From Streptomyces filipinensis (GTDB lineage: Bacteria; Actinomycetota; Actinomycetes; Streptomycetales; Streptomycetaceae): a DNA stretch of 63,160 nucleotides. Position numbers and translations under genes: made by a program. Numbering within the stretch: the first letter of the stretch is position 1; every line of letters begins with the position of its first letter. This document shows, one piece after another, positions 1 through 8,574 of the stretch. Under the pieces are notes generated by a model, which saw nothing but the letters and a program-made list of their open reading frames with translations, searched no databases and was not told the DNA's origin. Location of the stretch: positions 1 to 63,160 of the forward strand of contig NZ_BMTD01000033.1 in assembly GCF_014649495.1 (NCBI RefSeq), written 5' to 3'.

Positions 1-101
1 CGCGCCGTCTCCTCCGGAGACATGACGCGCCGTCACTACGTGACGGAGCGTTGCACCGTCGCTCCGCGACGGTTTTGTAACGCCGCTCCGCGACGTTACA
101 G
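1..101. other. Telomere-like array of four small-loop hairpins
   Basis: Four inverted repeats follow one another: 7-21 (6-bp stem), 30-46 (7-bp stem), 55-73 (8-bp stem) and 76-100 (11-bp stem with one C-A mismatch). Each has a 3-nt loop: TCC, TAC, TCC and TCC on the top strand. On the bottom strand, whose 3' end lies at the window edge, the loops read GGA, GTA, GGA and GGA, all of the very stable GNA type. Closely packed palindromes with GNA loops are the hallmark of Streptomyces telomeric 3' overhangs. The sequence is not the archetypal telomere. A Tpg-like gene 4.8 kb away supports the reading. The sequence alone cannot prove that base 1 is the physical end. Confidence 0.6.
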
Positions 102-332
102 GCTGGCTAGAGAGGGCGGGCGCTAGCCCTTCGTCGCCGTTACATAATTGAAGTGCCGGCATCGTTTGGCTTTGGGTGCTCCTGACCTGCGAATTTAGTC
201 TCTTGGGGCACTCGACTAAGTCAGCTCCACCTTGCCACCAGTATGCGTTGAAGCGCCCTCCGGGCGCCCTTTCTGCCTCCAATGTGTACCCACTTATGTA
301 ACGCTCTTGAGATCGGTACACATTATGTAACG
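73..332. repeat. Iteron-like TTATGTAACG repeats, left group
   Basis: Copies of TTATGTAACG occur at 294-303 and 323-332 (29 bp apart) and inverted at 138-147. A one-mismatch copy, TTTTGTAACG, lies at 73-82 inside the last hairpin. The same element recurs upstream of the replication operon near 8.68-8.74 kb. Short direct repeats near a replication gene are usually binding sites for the initiator or an autoregulator; that role is inferred here. Confidence 0.55.
254..270. terminator. GC-rich hairpin
   Basis: The bases gcgccctccgggcgc form a short stem with a small loop, followed by ccctttct. It resembles a factor-independent terminator or another structural element of the terminal region. No gene clearly ends into it. 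Confidence 0.25.
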
Positions 333-340
333 ACTACTCT

Positions 341-714
341 TCGTGTTTGAGAGAGTGGTCTGAACCTGTTGGGAAAAACTCGACGCCTGCAAGGGGTACC
401 TATCCAGAAGATTATGTACTCGCCGAGAGAGTGCATTCACTCCCTTACATTTCCTGTTTGGGGGTGTTGGTTATTCTGTATCGATTCTCTCTGGACGGTG
501 TTCTCCAAAGGGATGAATCGTTGTGTGTGAGGCAGAATATCAGGACCTAATTCGGGGCTCGTTTTTCGTGTGTGTGGGAGCTGGTGGGAGGCTTGTAGGA
601 CTTTTGTGTCTTCCGCCGGTTCGTCGCCGTGGTACCGCCCAACAGTGCTTTCAAGCAGTCTGGCGGTCGGCATGAGACGGCACCATCAGCCAGCCCCTGA
701 CCCCTGACCACGCT
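341..714. other. Region without a recognisable gene
   Basis: About 370 bases lie between the iteron-like repeats and a decayed gene. Short open frames exist, but none has a convincing ribosome-binding site, typical third-position GC pattern or recognisable motif. The stretch is less GC-rich than its surroundings, as is common near origins and replicon ends. Confidence 0.4.
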
Positions 715-1100
715 CGCGTCCCGGACGCGTTACCGGCCCGCGTCGACGAGTTCGTCGCGGGCCACGCCGAGCGACCACCCCTTGTCGGCCTGGGCCGTGA
801 GAAGCGCGGCCACCGCGGTGTCGCTCGCGAAGAACGGTCCCAGCTAGGTGGCCGGGACCGGCGCCGGCTCCAGTTGCACGTCGCTCCCGAATGTCCGGGC
901 GCGTCGAAGAGGGTCTGGAGCGTGTGGATGCTCGCCACGTCGAACGCGCCGATGAAGGTGTTCCAGGTCTGAGTGGCGGGGTCGTACTCGGACACGTGGC
1001 GCAGCACGGCCAGCTGCTCCTACCAACGGGAATCATCGGGGCGCGCCGCCCGGATCGTGACCTGGAGCAGCCAGCGGTCGTTGGGGGGCAGGGTCGGTAA
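715..1100 (-). pseudogene. Decayed gene of unknown function
   Basis: Read on the minus strand, about 1100 to 840 gives protein-like sequence (RWLLQVTIRAARPDDSRW, then a stop, then QLAVLRHVSEYDPATQTW). Coding character then moves to another frame near 840-715 (FASDTAVAALLTAQADKGW) before another stop. Protein-like sequence split by a stop and a frame change indicates a pseudogene. I do not recognise the family. Confidence 0.45.
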
Positions 1101-1172
1101 GGAGGTTATGTTCCGACCGTAGAGCGTGCCTGTGACAACGGGAGCCACCGCGGCAGGCAGTCTGGTCTGGGG

Positions 1173-2900
1173 TCATACAGGCGCGACGGCTCCCTCTTCC
1201 TCTCGCGGCTCGCGTCCGGTGATCGTCTGGACTAGAACGAGAGCGGCCTGCAGGACCAGGGCGATGCGGTGGCGGGGCGGGCAATCGGCCAGGTCGTGGA
1301 GGACGTTGTTGCGCAGATTCATGCCTTCGTTCGGGTCGGCAAGCAGGAGGCGGAAGACGGTCGGCCACGGTGCTTCGAAGCCTGCGGCTTCCATGTCAGC
1401 GATGAGTGCGCCGAGTTGGCTGACCTGGCCGGGCCGCTCCCCTTGGGCATGTTGGATCACGGGGACGTCTGCGGCCCTGAGATGGCGGCGCAAGAGGCCT
1501 TCGATGCGGGTCAGGGAGAGGGCGATGGCGACGTCGTCGTCGTGTTCGAAGTAGGCCTGAAAGGCGCGGGCGAGACCGCGCATGCGCTCGTGCGGTGCCA
1601 CGGGGGGACGGGTGAACAGGGCGAGCAGCTCGTCGATGGTGGGGGTGAAACGCTCCTGGATGCGGTCGAGCTGGGCTTCCGCAAGAAGGCCGTACACGTC
1701 CATGGCGAGGGTGCGAGTGTCGGTCCCGACAGGGCGTGTGGCGTCCTGCGTGGGGGGCGTGGTCACGACGGGACCGTTCATGTTGATCTTTGCTGTCGGT
1801 AGGCGCAGGAGTCCGCGGAGCGTGCCGTCCGGGAAGGGCGTGTCCGCTGTCTCGGGCAGCGTGGGAGCGTTCGCGGCGAGCGTCCACAGCGCCTCACTGA
1901 GGTCGTGTGCGGTGTCAACGGCCGCAAGGGCGGGAGCGAAGAAGTCGGCGGACACGTGTATCGGGATGCCGATCCGGGCCATATCGAGGTCCTCACGGTT
2001 GAGGCGCTGCTGCTGGCGGCGGATCTCCTCCAACGCCGCTGCGAGGCCCATCTTCTGGGCGTAAGTGGCGGCTTCCTCGAGACACATCAGCTGGGCCACA
2101 CCGCCGAGCTGCTCGGCGCGGTCGGTGTAAGCGTCGACGATGCGCTCGTCGAGTCCACGCCGCTCGTCGTGGCCCGCAATACGCCGGAGGTCGGTCAGGA
2201 AGAACACGTGGTTGTGGAGGTCGGATCGGTACAGGTCCGCGGCCCGCTCCAGCAGCGGGCGCACCCTGTCGTGGTACTCCCGGTGTTCAAGCAGCGGCTC
2301 GGTCAACGCCGCAATGACTCCTGGGGCCGGCTCATCCCATCCCAGAGCGGTGTCGGACAGGGCGAGCATCTCGGTGACGACGTCCTCCAGTACTGGCTGT
2401 CGGGTCGCGACGGCCAGCTTGTATGCCGCGACGAGCGCATCGGCGGCCTGCATCCGGCCGATCGAGGCGAGTGGTTCTGATTCGTCCAGGAGTGCGGGGG
2501 CGGCTTGGCGGTACGCGTCGACTGCCGAGCACAGGTGCTCGATCGGTCGCGCGCCATGACGTGCCTCCCACAACAGGTGGTGCAGGCGTGCCCGTACCGT
2601 CGGGTGGCCGGCGGCCTGCGCGTAAGCCGCCCAGACCTCACGTGCTTCATCCGGTATCTGGCCGAGTTCGCGCGGCCAGGGTTCAGGTCCGGCGCCTTGG
2701 TATTCGCCCTGGAGCGTGCCGTCGGGCCGGGTGAAGAAGAGCATCGCGGCGCGCAGCGCCTCCAAGTGCTGTCTCTGCGCCTCGGCCCAGGTGTGCCGGT
2801 CGGCCGCGGCCGCGAGTCCCTCGGCCACGACCGAGTGCGAGGGATAGGACGCCGACGCGGCGTCCAGCGCCGCGAGCACGGCACTGTGCACCTCTGTCAT
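1173..2900 (-). CDS. Large HEPN-like (DUF4209-type) protein
   Basis: A mostly helical protein of 575 residues. The C-terminal region (about 470-540) contains LRNNVLHDL, an R-N-x3-H core like the RNase-type active site of HEPN domains. Its surroundings (TRIEGLLRRHL, then a hydrophobic helix, then the RN..H motif) resemble DUF4209 HEPN proteins. The rest, with many Leu/Ala-rich helices, may be a sensor or scaffold. It is the second gene of a pair, 27 bp behind another HEPN-like gene on the same strand, so the two are probably co-transcribed. HEPN proteins often act as RNases in abortive infection, and that is the likely role. The exact family is uncertain. Confidence 0.6.
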   Translation of the reverse strand: MTEVHSAVLAALDAASASYPSHSVVAEGLAAAADRHTWAEAQRQHLEALRAAMLFFTRPDGTLQGEYQGAGPEPWPRELGQIPDEAREVWAAYAQAAGHPTVRARLHHLLWEARHGARPIEHLCSAVDAYRQAAPALLDESEPLASIGRMQAADALVAAYKLAVATRQPVLEDVVTEMLALSDTALGWDEPAPGVIAALTEPLLEHREYHDRVRPLLERAADLYRSDLHNHVFFLTDLRRIAGHDERRGLDERIVDAYTDRAEQLGGVAQLMCLEEAATYAQKMGLAAALEEIRRQQQRLNREDLDMARIGIPIHVSADFFAPALAAVDTAHDLSEALWTLAANAPTLPETADTPFPDGTLRGLLRLPTAKINMNGPVVTTPPTQDATRPVGTDTRTLAMDVYGLLAEAQLDRIQERFTPTIDELLALFTRPPVAPHERMRGLARAFQAYFEHDDDVAIALSLTRIEGLLRRHLRAADVPVIQHAQGERPGQVSQLGALIADMEAAGFEAPWPTVFRLLLADPNEGMNLRNNVLHDLADCPPRHRIALVLQAALVLVQTITGREPREEEGAVAPV

Positions 2901-2927
2901 CTTTTTTCCTGCCTTCCGCCGTCGTCC

Positions 2928-3779
2928 TTATGACGCCTCGCGCTCGCAGTTCTCGCGGGGCAGGACGGTGTAGACGAACGATGCGCAGTGATCGAAACTC
3001 GCCGATCCGTTGACCCTGTGGTGAGGGCCGGAGCTCTCCATGTAGATGTGGATGTCGGTGCGGGCAGCGACGTCGAAGTCGCTGACGTGCCAGGTGAGCT
3101 CGACGTGGCATCCCGTGTGGCGGGAGAGTTCGGTCTCGTGATTCGGCAGCATCCACCAGGTGAGTTCGCGGCCCTGGGGATCGGTTCCGCGGCAGCGGAA
3201 TGCCACAGTGTCGCCGGGGTGCAGGACCAGCCCGGTGCGCAGCAAGGTGCCGTGTTCCATCGGGTCCTGCGGGAAGTTGTCGATGCAGTTGCCGAAGCTG
3301 TCCGTGACGCTGTCGATGCGCGCGAAGAAGTCGCCGACGGGGTCCTGGCTGCTCATGTAGATGGTCACCTTGTTCCGCATCTCGCCCGCGATGCCGCTGA
3401 GGAGTTCTTCTTCGAAGGGCAGCAAGTCTCGGCTGTGTGCCACAGAGTTCCGCAGGGCCTCGAAGCGGCTGAGCAATCCCATGGTCTCGCTCCGGTCGCC
3501 CAGCGCGGGCTTGAAGTCCTCCCAGTGCTTCTTCAGAAGCGTGAGGATGTCGAAGAACTGGGCGTACGCCAACTCATTGCTCGGCACTGCGGCGACGCCC
3601 CGCCGCATACGGCGACCAGTCTCTTCGTCTCGGATCTCTCGCAGCCGCTCCACCTTCTCGGCGGTGAACACCTGGGAGACCCAGTCCTTGCCCAGCTTCC
3701 TCGTGAGCACCGTGGTGATGAGGTTCCTCAGCGCCTGCTCGCACGCCGCCAACGCTTCCGCCGGCGCCATCTGCGGCAT
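2928..3779 (-). CDS. Swt1-like HEPN domain protein
   Basis: A protein of about 283 residues. The motif RFEALRNSVAHSRD near residues 105-118 gives the R-N-x3-H core (R110 to H115) of a HEPN domain of the Swt1-like type, preceded by the usual helices (TVLTRKLGKDWV; QFFDILTLLKKHWEDF). The C-terminal half (about 180-283) is beta-rich with Trp, Cys and His residues and may recognise a ligand or partner. The ATG at 3779 follows a purine-rich GAAGGGGGCGAGG ribosome-binding region; an upstream in-frame start at 3845 is possible but less likely. It leads the pair with the DUF4209-like gene. I infer an RNA-cleaving conflict module; no experimental homologue is claimed. Confidence 0.6.
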   Translation of the reverse strand: MPQMAPAEALAACEQALRNLITTVLTRKLGKDWVSQVFTAEKVERLREIRDEETGRRMRRGVAAVPSNELAYAQFFDILTLLKKHWEDFKPALGDRSETMGLLSRFEALRNSVAHSRDLLPFEEELLSGIAGEMRNKVTIYMSSQDPVGDFFARIDSVTDSFGNCIDNFPQDPMEHGTLLRTGLVLHPGDTVAFRCRGTDPQGRELTWWMLPNHETELSRHTGCHVELTWHVSDFDVAARTDIHIYMESSGPHHRVNGSASFDHCASFVYTVLPRENCEREAS

Positions 3780-3876
3780 TGCCTCGCCCCCTTCCTGCAC
3801 AGGTCCCGGTAGGTCATCATCCCCGTCACTCACCGCGCACGTCACCGGGTTATCACCATGAGGAGTTCAGGCCAGG

Positions 3877-4149
3877 AGCCGTGCTACGAACCTCGCCGGC
3901 GCTGTCGCCTTCGCCGTCGACTACACCGTCTGCGCCCACTGCCAGCTCGGGTGAGTCGAGCAGCCCTACACCATGGAGAAGTATCAGCGGCGCGGGATGG
4001 CCACCGCGGGCCTGGAGCACCCCGGCATGTCCTGGCACGCCCTGGGCGGCCACTTCCAGGACTCCCGAGCCTTCTGGGCCGCTGTGGGCGCGGGCGTGTC
4101 GGGCAGGTATCAACAGCGCGACACCTGCCACCACACGCCCGACGGATGA
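3877..4149 (+). pseudogene. Acetyltransferase-like gene remnant
   Basis: The plus strand encodes DYTVCAHCQLG, then an in-frame TGA, then VEQPYTMEKYQRRGMATAG and HALGGHFQDSRAFWAAVGAG. This matches the C-terminal part of a common Streptomyces GNAT-like protein in which the stop position is normally Trp (W to TGA). No start or N-terminal part is visible. It is a truncated, nonsense-disrupted remnant between the HEPN pair and the AbiTii remnant. Confidence 0.55.
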
Positions 4150-4283
4150 GCCCGACCAGGCCGCCCGGCCCGGGGAGGTTGCTGGCTGCCCTCCTTCGCC
4201 AGCGCCCCAGCACGCGTTGCGGTCGGTCATTTGGGGCGGCGCCGGCCGTCCAGCAGTGACGGCGTCGATCAACTGGGCCAGAA

Positions 4284-4765
4284 TCACGTCACCCAGGCGG
4301 TCACAGCGGCTGCCGTCACAAGAGCGGCCGAAGCGGTCCACACGACCAACATCCACGGGAAGGCCCGCTGCGCCGTTTCGCCGATCTCGGCACGTGCTGA
4401 TCCGCGTCGGTGCGCGACGGCAACGGGCGCAGTGACCGTCACGGAGGAGTTGTCGCCTGTGACGATGTTGATGTTCTGGAGTGCTTGAGCGACCTGGTCC
4501 GGTGTCGGGTCCTGTTGGCCGTGCGGCATGGCGGCCCGCAGCTCCCCGACCAGCTGGACCAGCCGGGTACGGACCTGGTCCAGGACCCCCTCCATGGCTG
4601 ACGGGTGTACAGCCCAGTACAGCCTTAGCACCTGCCGGGGAGAGTTCTGGCTCATGAATACGGCTACTTCGGCAGCCAGAGCCGGAACGAGTTGCACCGT
4701 CTGACCTGGCTGCCGGGCGATGAGCGACTCGATCTGGCCGACACTCTGCGCAGACCATCAGTCTT
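4284..4765 (-). pseudogene. 5'-truncated AbiTii-like membrane protein
   Basis: The frame reads VGQIESLIARQPGQTVQLV, then RQVLRLYWAVHPSAMEGVLD, then QVRTRLVQLVGELRA and NINIVTGDNSSVTVTAP, and ends in a membrane helix (MLVVWTASAALVTAAAVTAWV). It resembles the C-terminal two-thirds of Streptomyces AbiTii-domain proteins, including the LYW and VRTRL motifs. The N-terminal part is missing: the frame meets a stop just upstream, and the telomere-protein gene begins beyond that. A shorter product could start at the GTG at 4697. I call it a truncated copy and do not assume function. Confidence 0.5.
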
Positions 4766-4818
4766 ACGGGGCGCCGAGCGCCGCTTTGGGCCGGTCAGGT
4801 CGGCTGCGGGCGGTCGTG

Positions 4819-5439
4819 TCAGGCGCCGATGCCGATGTAGGAGACGTAGGTGTAGGCGCCCCAGTCGGAGTCGAGTTCGGCAATGATGTCGTCCCAGAGG
4901 TCTTCCATGGTGTCCAGGTCGCCGGCGACGAGGGCGTCGACGGCGTCGTCCCAGATGTAGCGGACCTGCCGGTGTTGGATCCTCAGGTTGTCGCGGCGGC
5001 GTGGCTCGTCGACGGCGGCCTGGTTGACGGGGTGGATCTCGATGCGGGTGCCGCGGCCGTTGCGGTTGAGGTGCTGCTTGAGGGCGCCGGGATTGGTGAG
5101 CACGTTGTGGGCTCGCAGGTTCCAGTAGGCGGTGTCGATCGCTTCGAGGTTGGCCGGGCGCGGGCGCTGGGTGCCGCGGGTCCAGGCGCGGATCGTGGCC
5201 GGGGTAGCGGTGATGCCGGCGTCAGCCAGGGCTTGGGGGCCGCCTTTGGTGGTGGTGAGGTAGCGCATGCGGGCTTTCAGGCCGCGGCGGGTGTCGACTG
5301 GGGATTTGATTCCGCCGTCGATGATCATGCGTTCGAGGGCGTCTTCGAGGGCGCGGGCGAGGGCGATTTTGCCGTGGACGTTTCCGGGGTCGCGGTCTGC
5401 GCCGTAGGTGCCAAAGTTCTTCCATCCGTCGGTCGACAT
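4819..5439 (-). CDS. Tpg-like telomere terminal protein
   Basis: A 206-residue protein. Residues about 55-110 (KARMRYLTTTKGGPQALADA, then TIRAWTRGTQRPRPANLEAI) match the layout of Streptomyces Tpg terminal proteins: a conserved xxMRYL(x)5-KG segment, a helix-turn-helix and an RKPRP-like turn. The C-terminus, with acidic and aromatic residues (DSDWGAYTYVSYIGIGA), also resembles the Tpg tail. Tpg proteins cap the 5' ends of linear Streptomyces replicons and prime end-patching of the 3' overhang. The ATG directly follows the stop of the upstream gene and has GAGGAAG upstream, so the two genes form one operon. The similarity is by eye and moderate; a plain HTH protein is the alternative. Confidence 0.6.
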   Translation of the reverse strand: MSTDGWKNFGTYGADRDPGNVHGKIALARALEDALERMIIDGGIKSPVDTRRGLKARMRYLTTTKGGPQALADAGITATPATIRAWTRGTQRPRPANLEAIDTAYWNLRAHNVLTNPGALKQHLNRNGRGTRIEIHPVNQAAVDEPRRRDNLRIQHRQVRYIWDDAVDALVAGDLDTMEDLWDDIIAELDSDWGAYTYVSYIGIGA

Positions 5440-8400
5440 CTATCGGGCGCTCTTCCTCGGCAGGGTGTACTGGTCTTTTTGTTTCATCTGGGTGGTGAGG
5501 CGGCCTTCGGTGAATACCGTGCGCCAGTCGCCAGCGACGTGAAGTTCGTCGGTGCCGCGGACGCGGACGACGGTCAGGCCGTTGCTGTGGGCCCGGTGGG
5601 ACTTATACCAGAGGTTAGCGAATGCCTGGGAACGGATGATGTGCATCCAGTCGGGTCGGCGGATGTCGCGGTTGACGCTTGATTCTCCGATAGTGGAGGT
5701 GAATTTCGAGTACATGGCTTTGATGTATTCGATGGTCACCGTGTCGTCGGCTTCGATGGCGTTTGCGCGGGCCTCGGTCAGAACGCGGCGGAATTTTTCC
5801 AGGAGGCCTTCGCTGGCGCCGGAGGTCCAGCGCTCGGTGATGTGCGGGGCCTCGCACAGGCCGAGGCGGGCGCAGCGGATGAGGAGGCGGATGGTGGCGT
5901 CGTCGAGGAGGACAGGGCCGTCTTCGCGGCGGTTGCCGATGGGATCGGGCAGGTGGGGGTGGTGCCAGGTGGGGCGGGCGGGGAGGCGGTAGATGCCGGA
6001 GCGCTTGGGGTCGAAGCCTCCGTTGGGGTCGTGGATCAAGGCGCCGATGGGCAGGTGGGTTTTGAAGGCGGACAGGAAGCTGGCGTTGGTGTCGAGGGCG
6101 TTGACGGTGATCGGAGGGTGGGTGCCGTTTTGTAGGGCTTCCATGAGGCGGGTGTTGGTCCAGTTGTGGCGGCCTTCCCAGATTTCGTCGGCGCCGTCTT
6201 TGGATTTCTTTCGGAGGAATTCGAGGGTTTCCGGGTAGACGGTGTGCTCGTAATTTCCGCCGACGCGGGTTGCTTCGAACAAGGCCATTGCGTTCGGTAC
6301 GGCCTTTTTCACCAGGGCTTCGGTTGCGGCGGCGATGTCACCGTCGTGGTCGTGAAGGGCTTCGTCGACGGCGCGAGTGATCATGCCGGTGAAGTAGCTG
6401 TAGTCCCGGTTTGCGTAGCCGCCTTCAGGCGGGGGTGGGGCGGTGCGGCGCGGCGATGGCCTGCGCGGGGCGGCGGTGTGGGCTGTGGGGGCGGGCTCGC
6501 TTGGCATGGGGTCCGGGGGTGGGCTGGTGGGGACTTGGAGAGGTGCCTGCGGGGTCTGTGCGGGGGCATCCGGGGTCGCGGCCGGGGGTGGCGTCTGTGG
6601 CGCTGGGGTGGGGGTGACCGCGCTGGTGTAGGGGGTGGTGGGGTCGGTGATGCGGGCGTGGGCGAGGTCGGCGTGGAGGGTGAGGGTGGCCTGCGGGCCG
6701 AGGTCGCGTTCGGTGATGGTGGCGTGGATCTGGTCGGCGTCGCGGGTCAGGGTGATGGTGATGTCGAGGCTGAGCGCGGCGATGAGGTGGGGGTCGTCGG
6801 TGTCGACGGCGGCGAGGACGGGGAGCTGGTGGGTGCGGGCCAGGTGTGCGAGGGCCTGGGCGGCGTCGGTGATCTGGGCTGGGCCGGACAGCGGCAGTCG
6901 GGGGTCTTCGGTGGTCTGGAGGCGGTCGACCACGACGAGGGCCAGGCCGGGCAGGTCCGGGACGCTCTCGGCGATCGCGTCGGTGGTCAGGTCGGTGCCG
7001 TCGTCGATGTACAGCGGCGCTTGGGCCAGGTGGTGGTCGAGGGCTGCGGTGTCGTCCTGCTCGGTGGGGGTTAGGCGGCCGGCTCGCAGGCGGCGGTAGT
7101 CGACGGGCAAGTGCGCGGCGACGATGCGTGCGGCGATGTCGGCTCGAGTGAGTCCGGAGGCGGCGTACAGGACGGGTTGGTGCTGGTCGAGGGCGCTGGT
7201 GCGTGCGGCGGCGGTGGCGATCAGGCTGGATCCGGCGCCTGGGGCGGCGGCAACGAGATAGAAGCGCCCGGGCTGCAGGCCGCCCAAGGCGTCGTCCAGG
7301 GTGCGGATGCCCGTCGACAGGCCCATCAGGGGTGTGGGTGTGGCGGTGTCACCGGTGGGGACGGTGATCGGGAGGAGGGTGTCCAGGGCTTGCGCGAGTG
7401 CGGCCAGGCGCCGCGGGGTGCGCGGCGCAGTGATGGCCGGTGGGCCGCTGGCCGGGATGGCGGTCTCGTGGCCGGTACCGGGCATCGCGGGAGTGGGGGC
7501 CGGCGGGCCCGGCTCGGGCGGGGCCGAGGAAGGTGCCTGGAGGGCGGCCGGCGGTGTGACCGGGTGCTGGAGTGTCGGGGGGCCGGGGGTGGTGGGGGTG
7601 GTGGGGGTGGGAGCGGTAGCGATAGGGGCTGGCGAGCCGGTGAGGGTGGTCGGCGGGGTCGGTGTGGCTGGGGTGGTACGGGGCGAGGCGGGGGGCGTAT
7701 GGGCAAGTGCAGGCGTGTCTTGGGCTGGTGGCGCCGGTTCCGGCCGTGGTTCCGAGGGCGTGGTGGGTGCAGCGGCCGCTTCGGCCGGAGGAGTTGTCGG
7801 CGCGGATGCGAGGTCTTTGGCGGCCTCGGCTTCGGCTGTTGTGGTCGGGAGGGGGTTCTGGATTGGTTGCTGGCCCTCAAGGGGTGTTGTGGCGGAGACC
7901 GATGCTGCTGGTGCAGCCGGAGCCGCTGTGTCGGGTGCGAGCTCGGCTTGAAGTGCTGGCAGGGTGGGGGTGCCGTCCGCGGCTGCGGCGAGCAGGACGG
8001 CGACGGGGGTCTTGTGCCGGCACAGCACCTGGGGGTGGCCCTCGGCGCCGTACTGGATCAGATCCCCGAGCTTTTTGCGGGCGTCCACGAAGCTGTGGGT
8101 GGGGGCTTGGGTGAGGTCCCAGCCCAGTTCCGTTGCGTGGGCGGGGGTGGTGAGCAGTGCATGGTGCGGGCCGCGTGTCAGGGGTGTGGGGTGCCCTTGG
8201 ATGGCGGCGTTGATCAGCTGCTTAAGTGTGCTGCGGGCCTCGTGCAGCGTCGCCGGGCCGGTGCGCGCCAGGGCGTGTGGTGTGTCCGCGTCAGGAGCGG
8301 TGGAGGTTGTTCCCGGCTCGTCCAACGGGCCTTCAACTGACTCAAGTTGACTGTTCTCGCCGTGTCGGTGGCCGGCGTCTTCGGAGGCCGTCTTGGCCGC

Positions 8401-8574
8401 TGCGGATGGGGTGGGAGGTGTCGGGAAACTCAGGGGCCAGTTGCCCGCCCAGCGCGGAGCCTGGTCGGACGGCTCCGTCGAGGCTGCGGGCGAGGCAGTG
8501 TGGGCGGGGTTGCCCGGCACGGCAGCGCCGGAAGACGCCTCACCGGCGGTGCGGGATGAACGCGAGGAGGACAC
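5440..8574 (-). CDS. DnaB/RecA-like replication or telomere-associated protein
   Basis: A protein of about 1044 residues. It has an N-terminal third without clear domains, a long Pro/Thr/Ala-rich linker (about 215-395), a RecA/DnaB-like core (about 415-640: STGIRTLDDALGGLQPGRFY, then ALVVVDRLQTTED as Walker B), a second P/T/A-rich linker and a conserved globular C-terminal domain (about 715-1044). The P-loop reads AAPGAGSS: the usual Lys is replaced, so ATP hydrolysis is doubtful. It lies directly upstream of the Tpg-like gene, the order of tap-tpg pairs, and downstream of iteron-like repeats. It may be a Tap-like telomere protein, the replication initiator, or both. I chose the GTG at 8574 because GGAG lies 7 nt before it; a TTG at 8601 is also open. 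Confidence 0.6.
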   Translation of the reverse strand: MSSSRSSRTAGEASSGAAVPGNPAHTASPAASTEPSDQAPRWAGNWPLSFPTPPTPSAAAKTASEDAGHRHGENSQLESVEGPLDEPGTTSTAPDADTPHALARTGPATLHEARSTLKQLINAAIQGHPTPLTRGPHHALLTTPAHATELGWDLTQAPTHSFVDARKKLGDLIQYGAEGHPQVLCRHKTPVAVLLAAAADGTPTLPALQAELAPDTAAPAAPAASVSATTPLEGQQPIQNPLPTTTAEAEAAKDLASAPTTPPAEAAAAPTTPSEPRPEPAPPAQDTPALAHTPPASPRTTPATPTPPTTLTGSPAPIATAPTPTTPTTPGPPTLQHPVTPPAALQAPSSAPPEPGPPAPTPAMPGTGHETAIPASGPPAITAPRTPRRLAALAQALDTLLPITVPTGDTATPTPLMGLSTGIRTLDDALGGLQPGRFYLVAAAPGAGSSLIATAAARTSALDQHQPVLYAASGLTRADIAARIVAAHLPVDYRRLRAGRLTPTEQDDTAALDHHLAQAPLYIDDGTDLTTDAIAESVPDLPGLALVVVDRLQTTEDPRLPLSGPAQITDAAQALAHLARTHQLPVLAAVDTDDPHLIAALSLDITITLTRDADQIHATITERDLGPQATLTLHADLAHARITDPTTPYTSAVTPTPAPQTPPPAATPDAPAQTPQAPLQVPTSPPPDPMPSEPAPTAHTAAPRRPSPRRTAPPPPEGGYANRDYSYFTGMITRAVDEALHDHDGDIAAATEALVKKAVPNAMALFEATRVGGNYEHTVYPETLEFLRKKSKDGADEIWEGRHNWTNTRLMEALQNGTHPPITVNALDTNASFLSAFKTHLPIGALIHDPNGGFDPKRSGIYRLPARPTWHHPHLPDPIGNRREDGPVLLDDATIRLLIRCARLGLCEAPHITERWTSGASEGLLEKFRRVLTEARANAIEADDTVTIEYIKAMYSKFTSTIGESSVNRDIRRPDWMHIIRSQAFANLWYKSHRAHSNGLTVVRVRGTDELHVAGDWRTVFTEGRLTTQMKQKDQYTLPRKSAR

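Noticed and set aside
1085..1125. AAGGAGG-TT-ATG start signal on the plus strand
   Set aside because: The frame is only four codons before a stop, within a decayed region; no gene can be supported.
7560..7620. G-rich minisatellite-like stretch
   Set aside because: It lies inside the replication gene and simply encodes its Pro/Thr-rich linker on the other strand.
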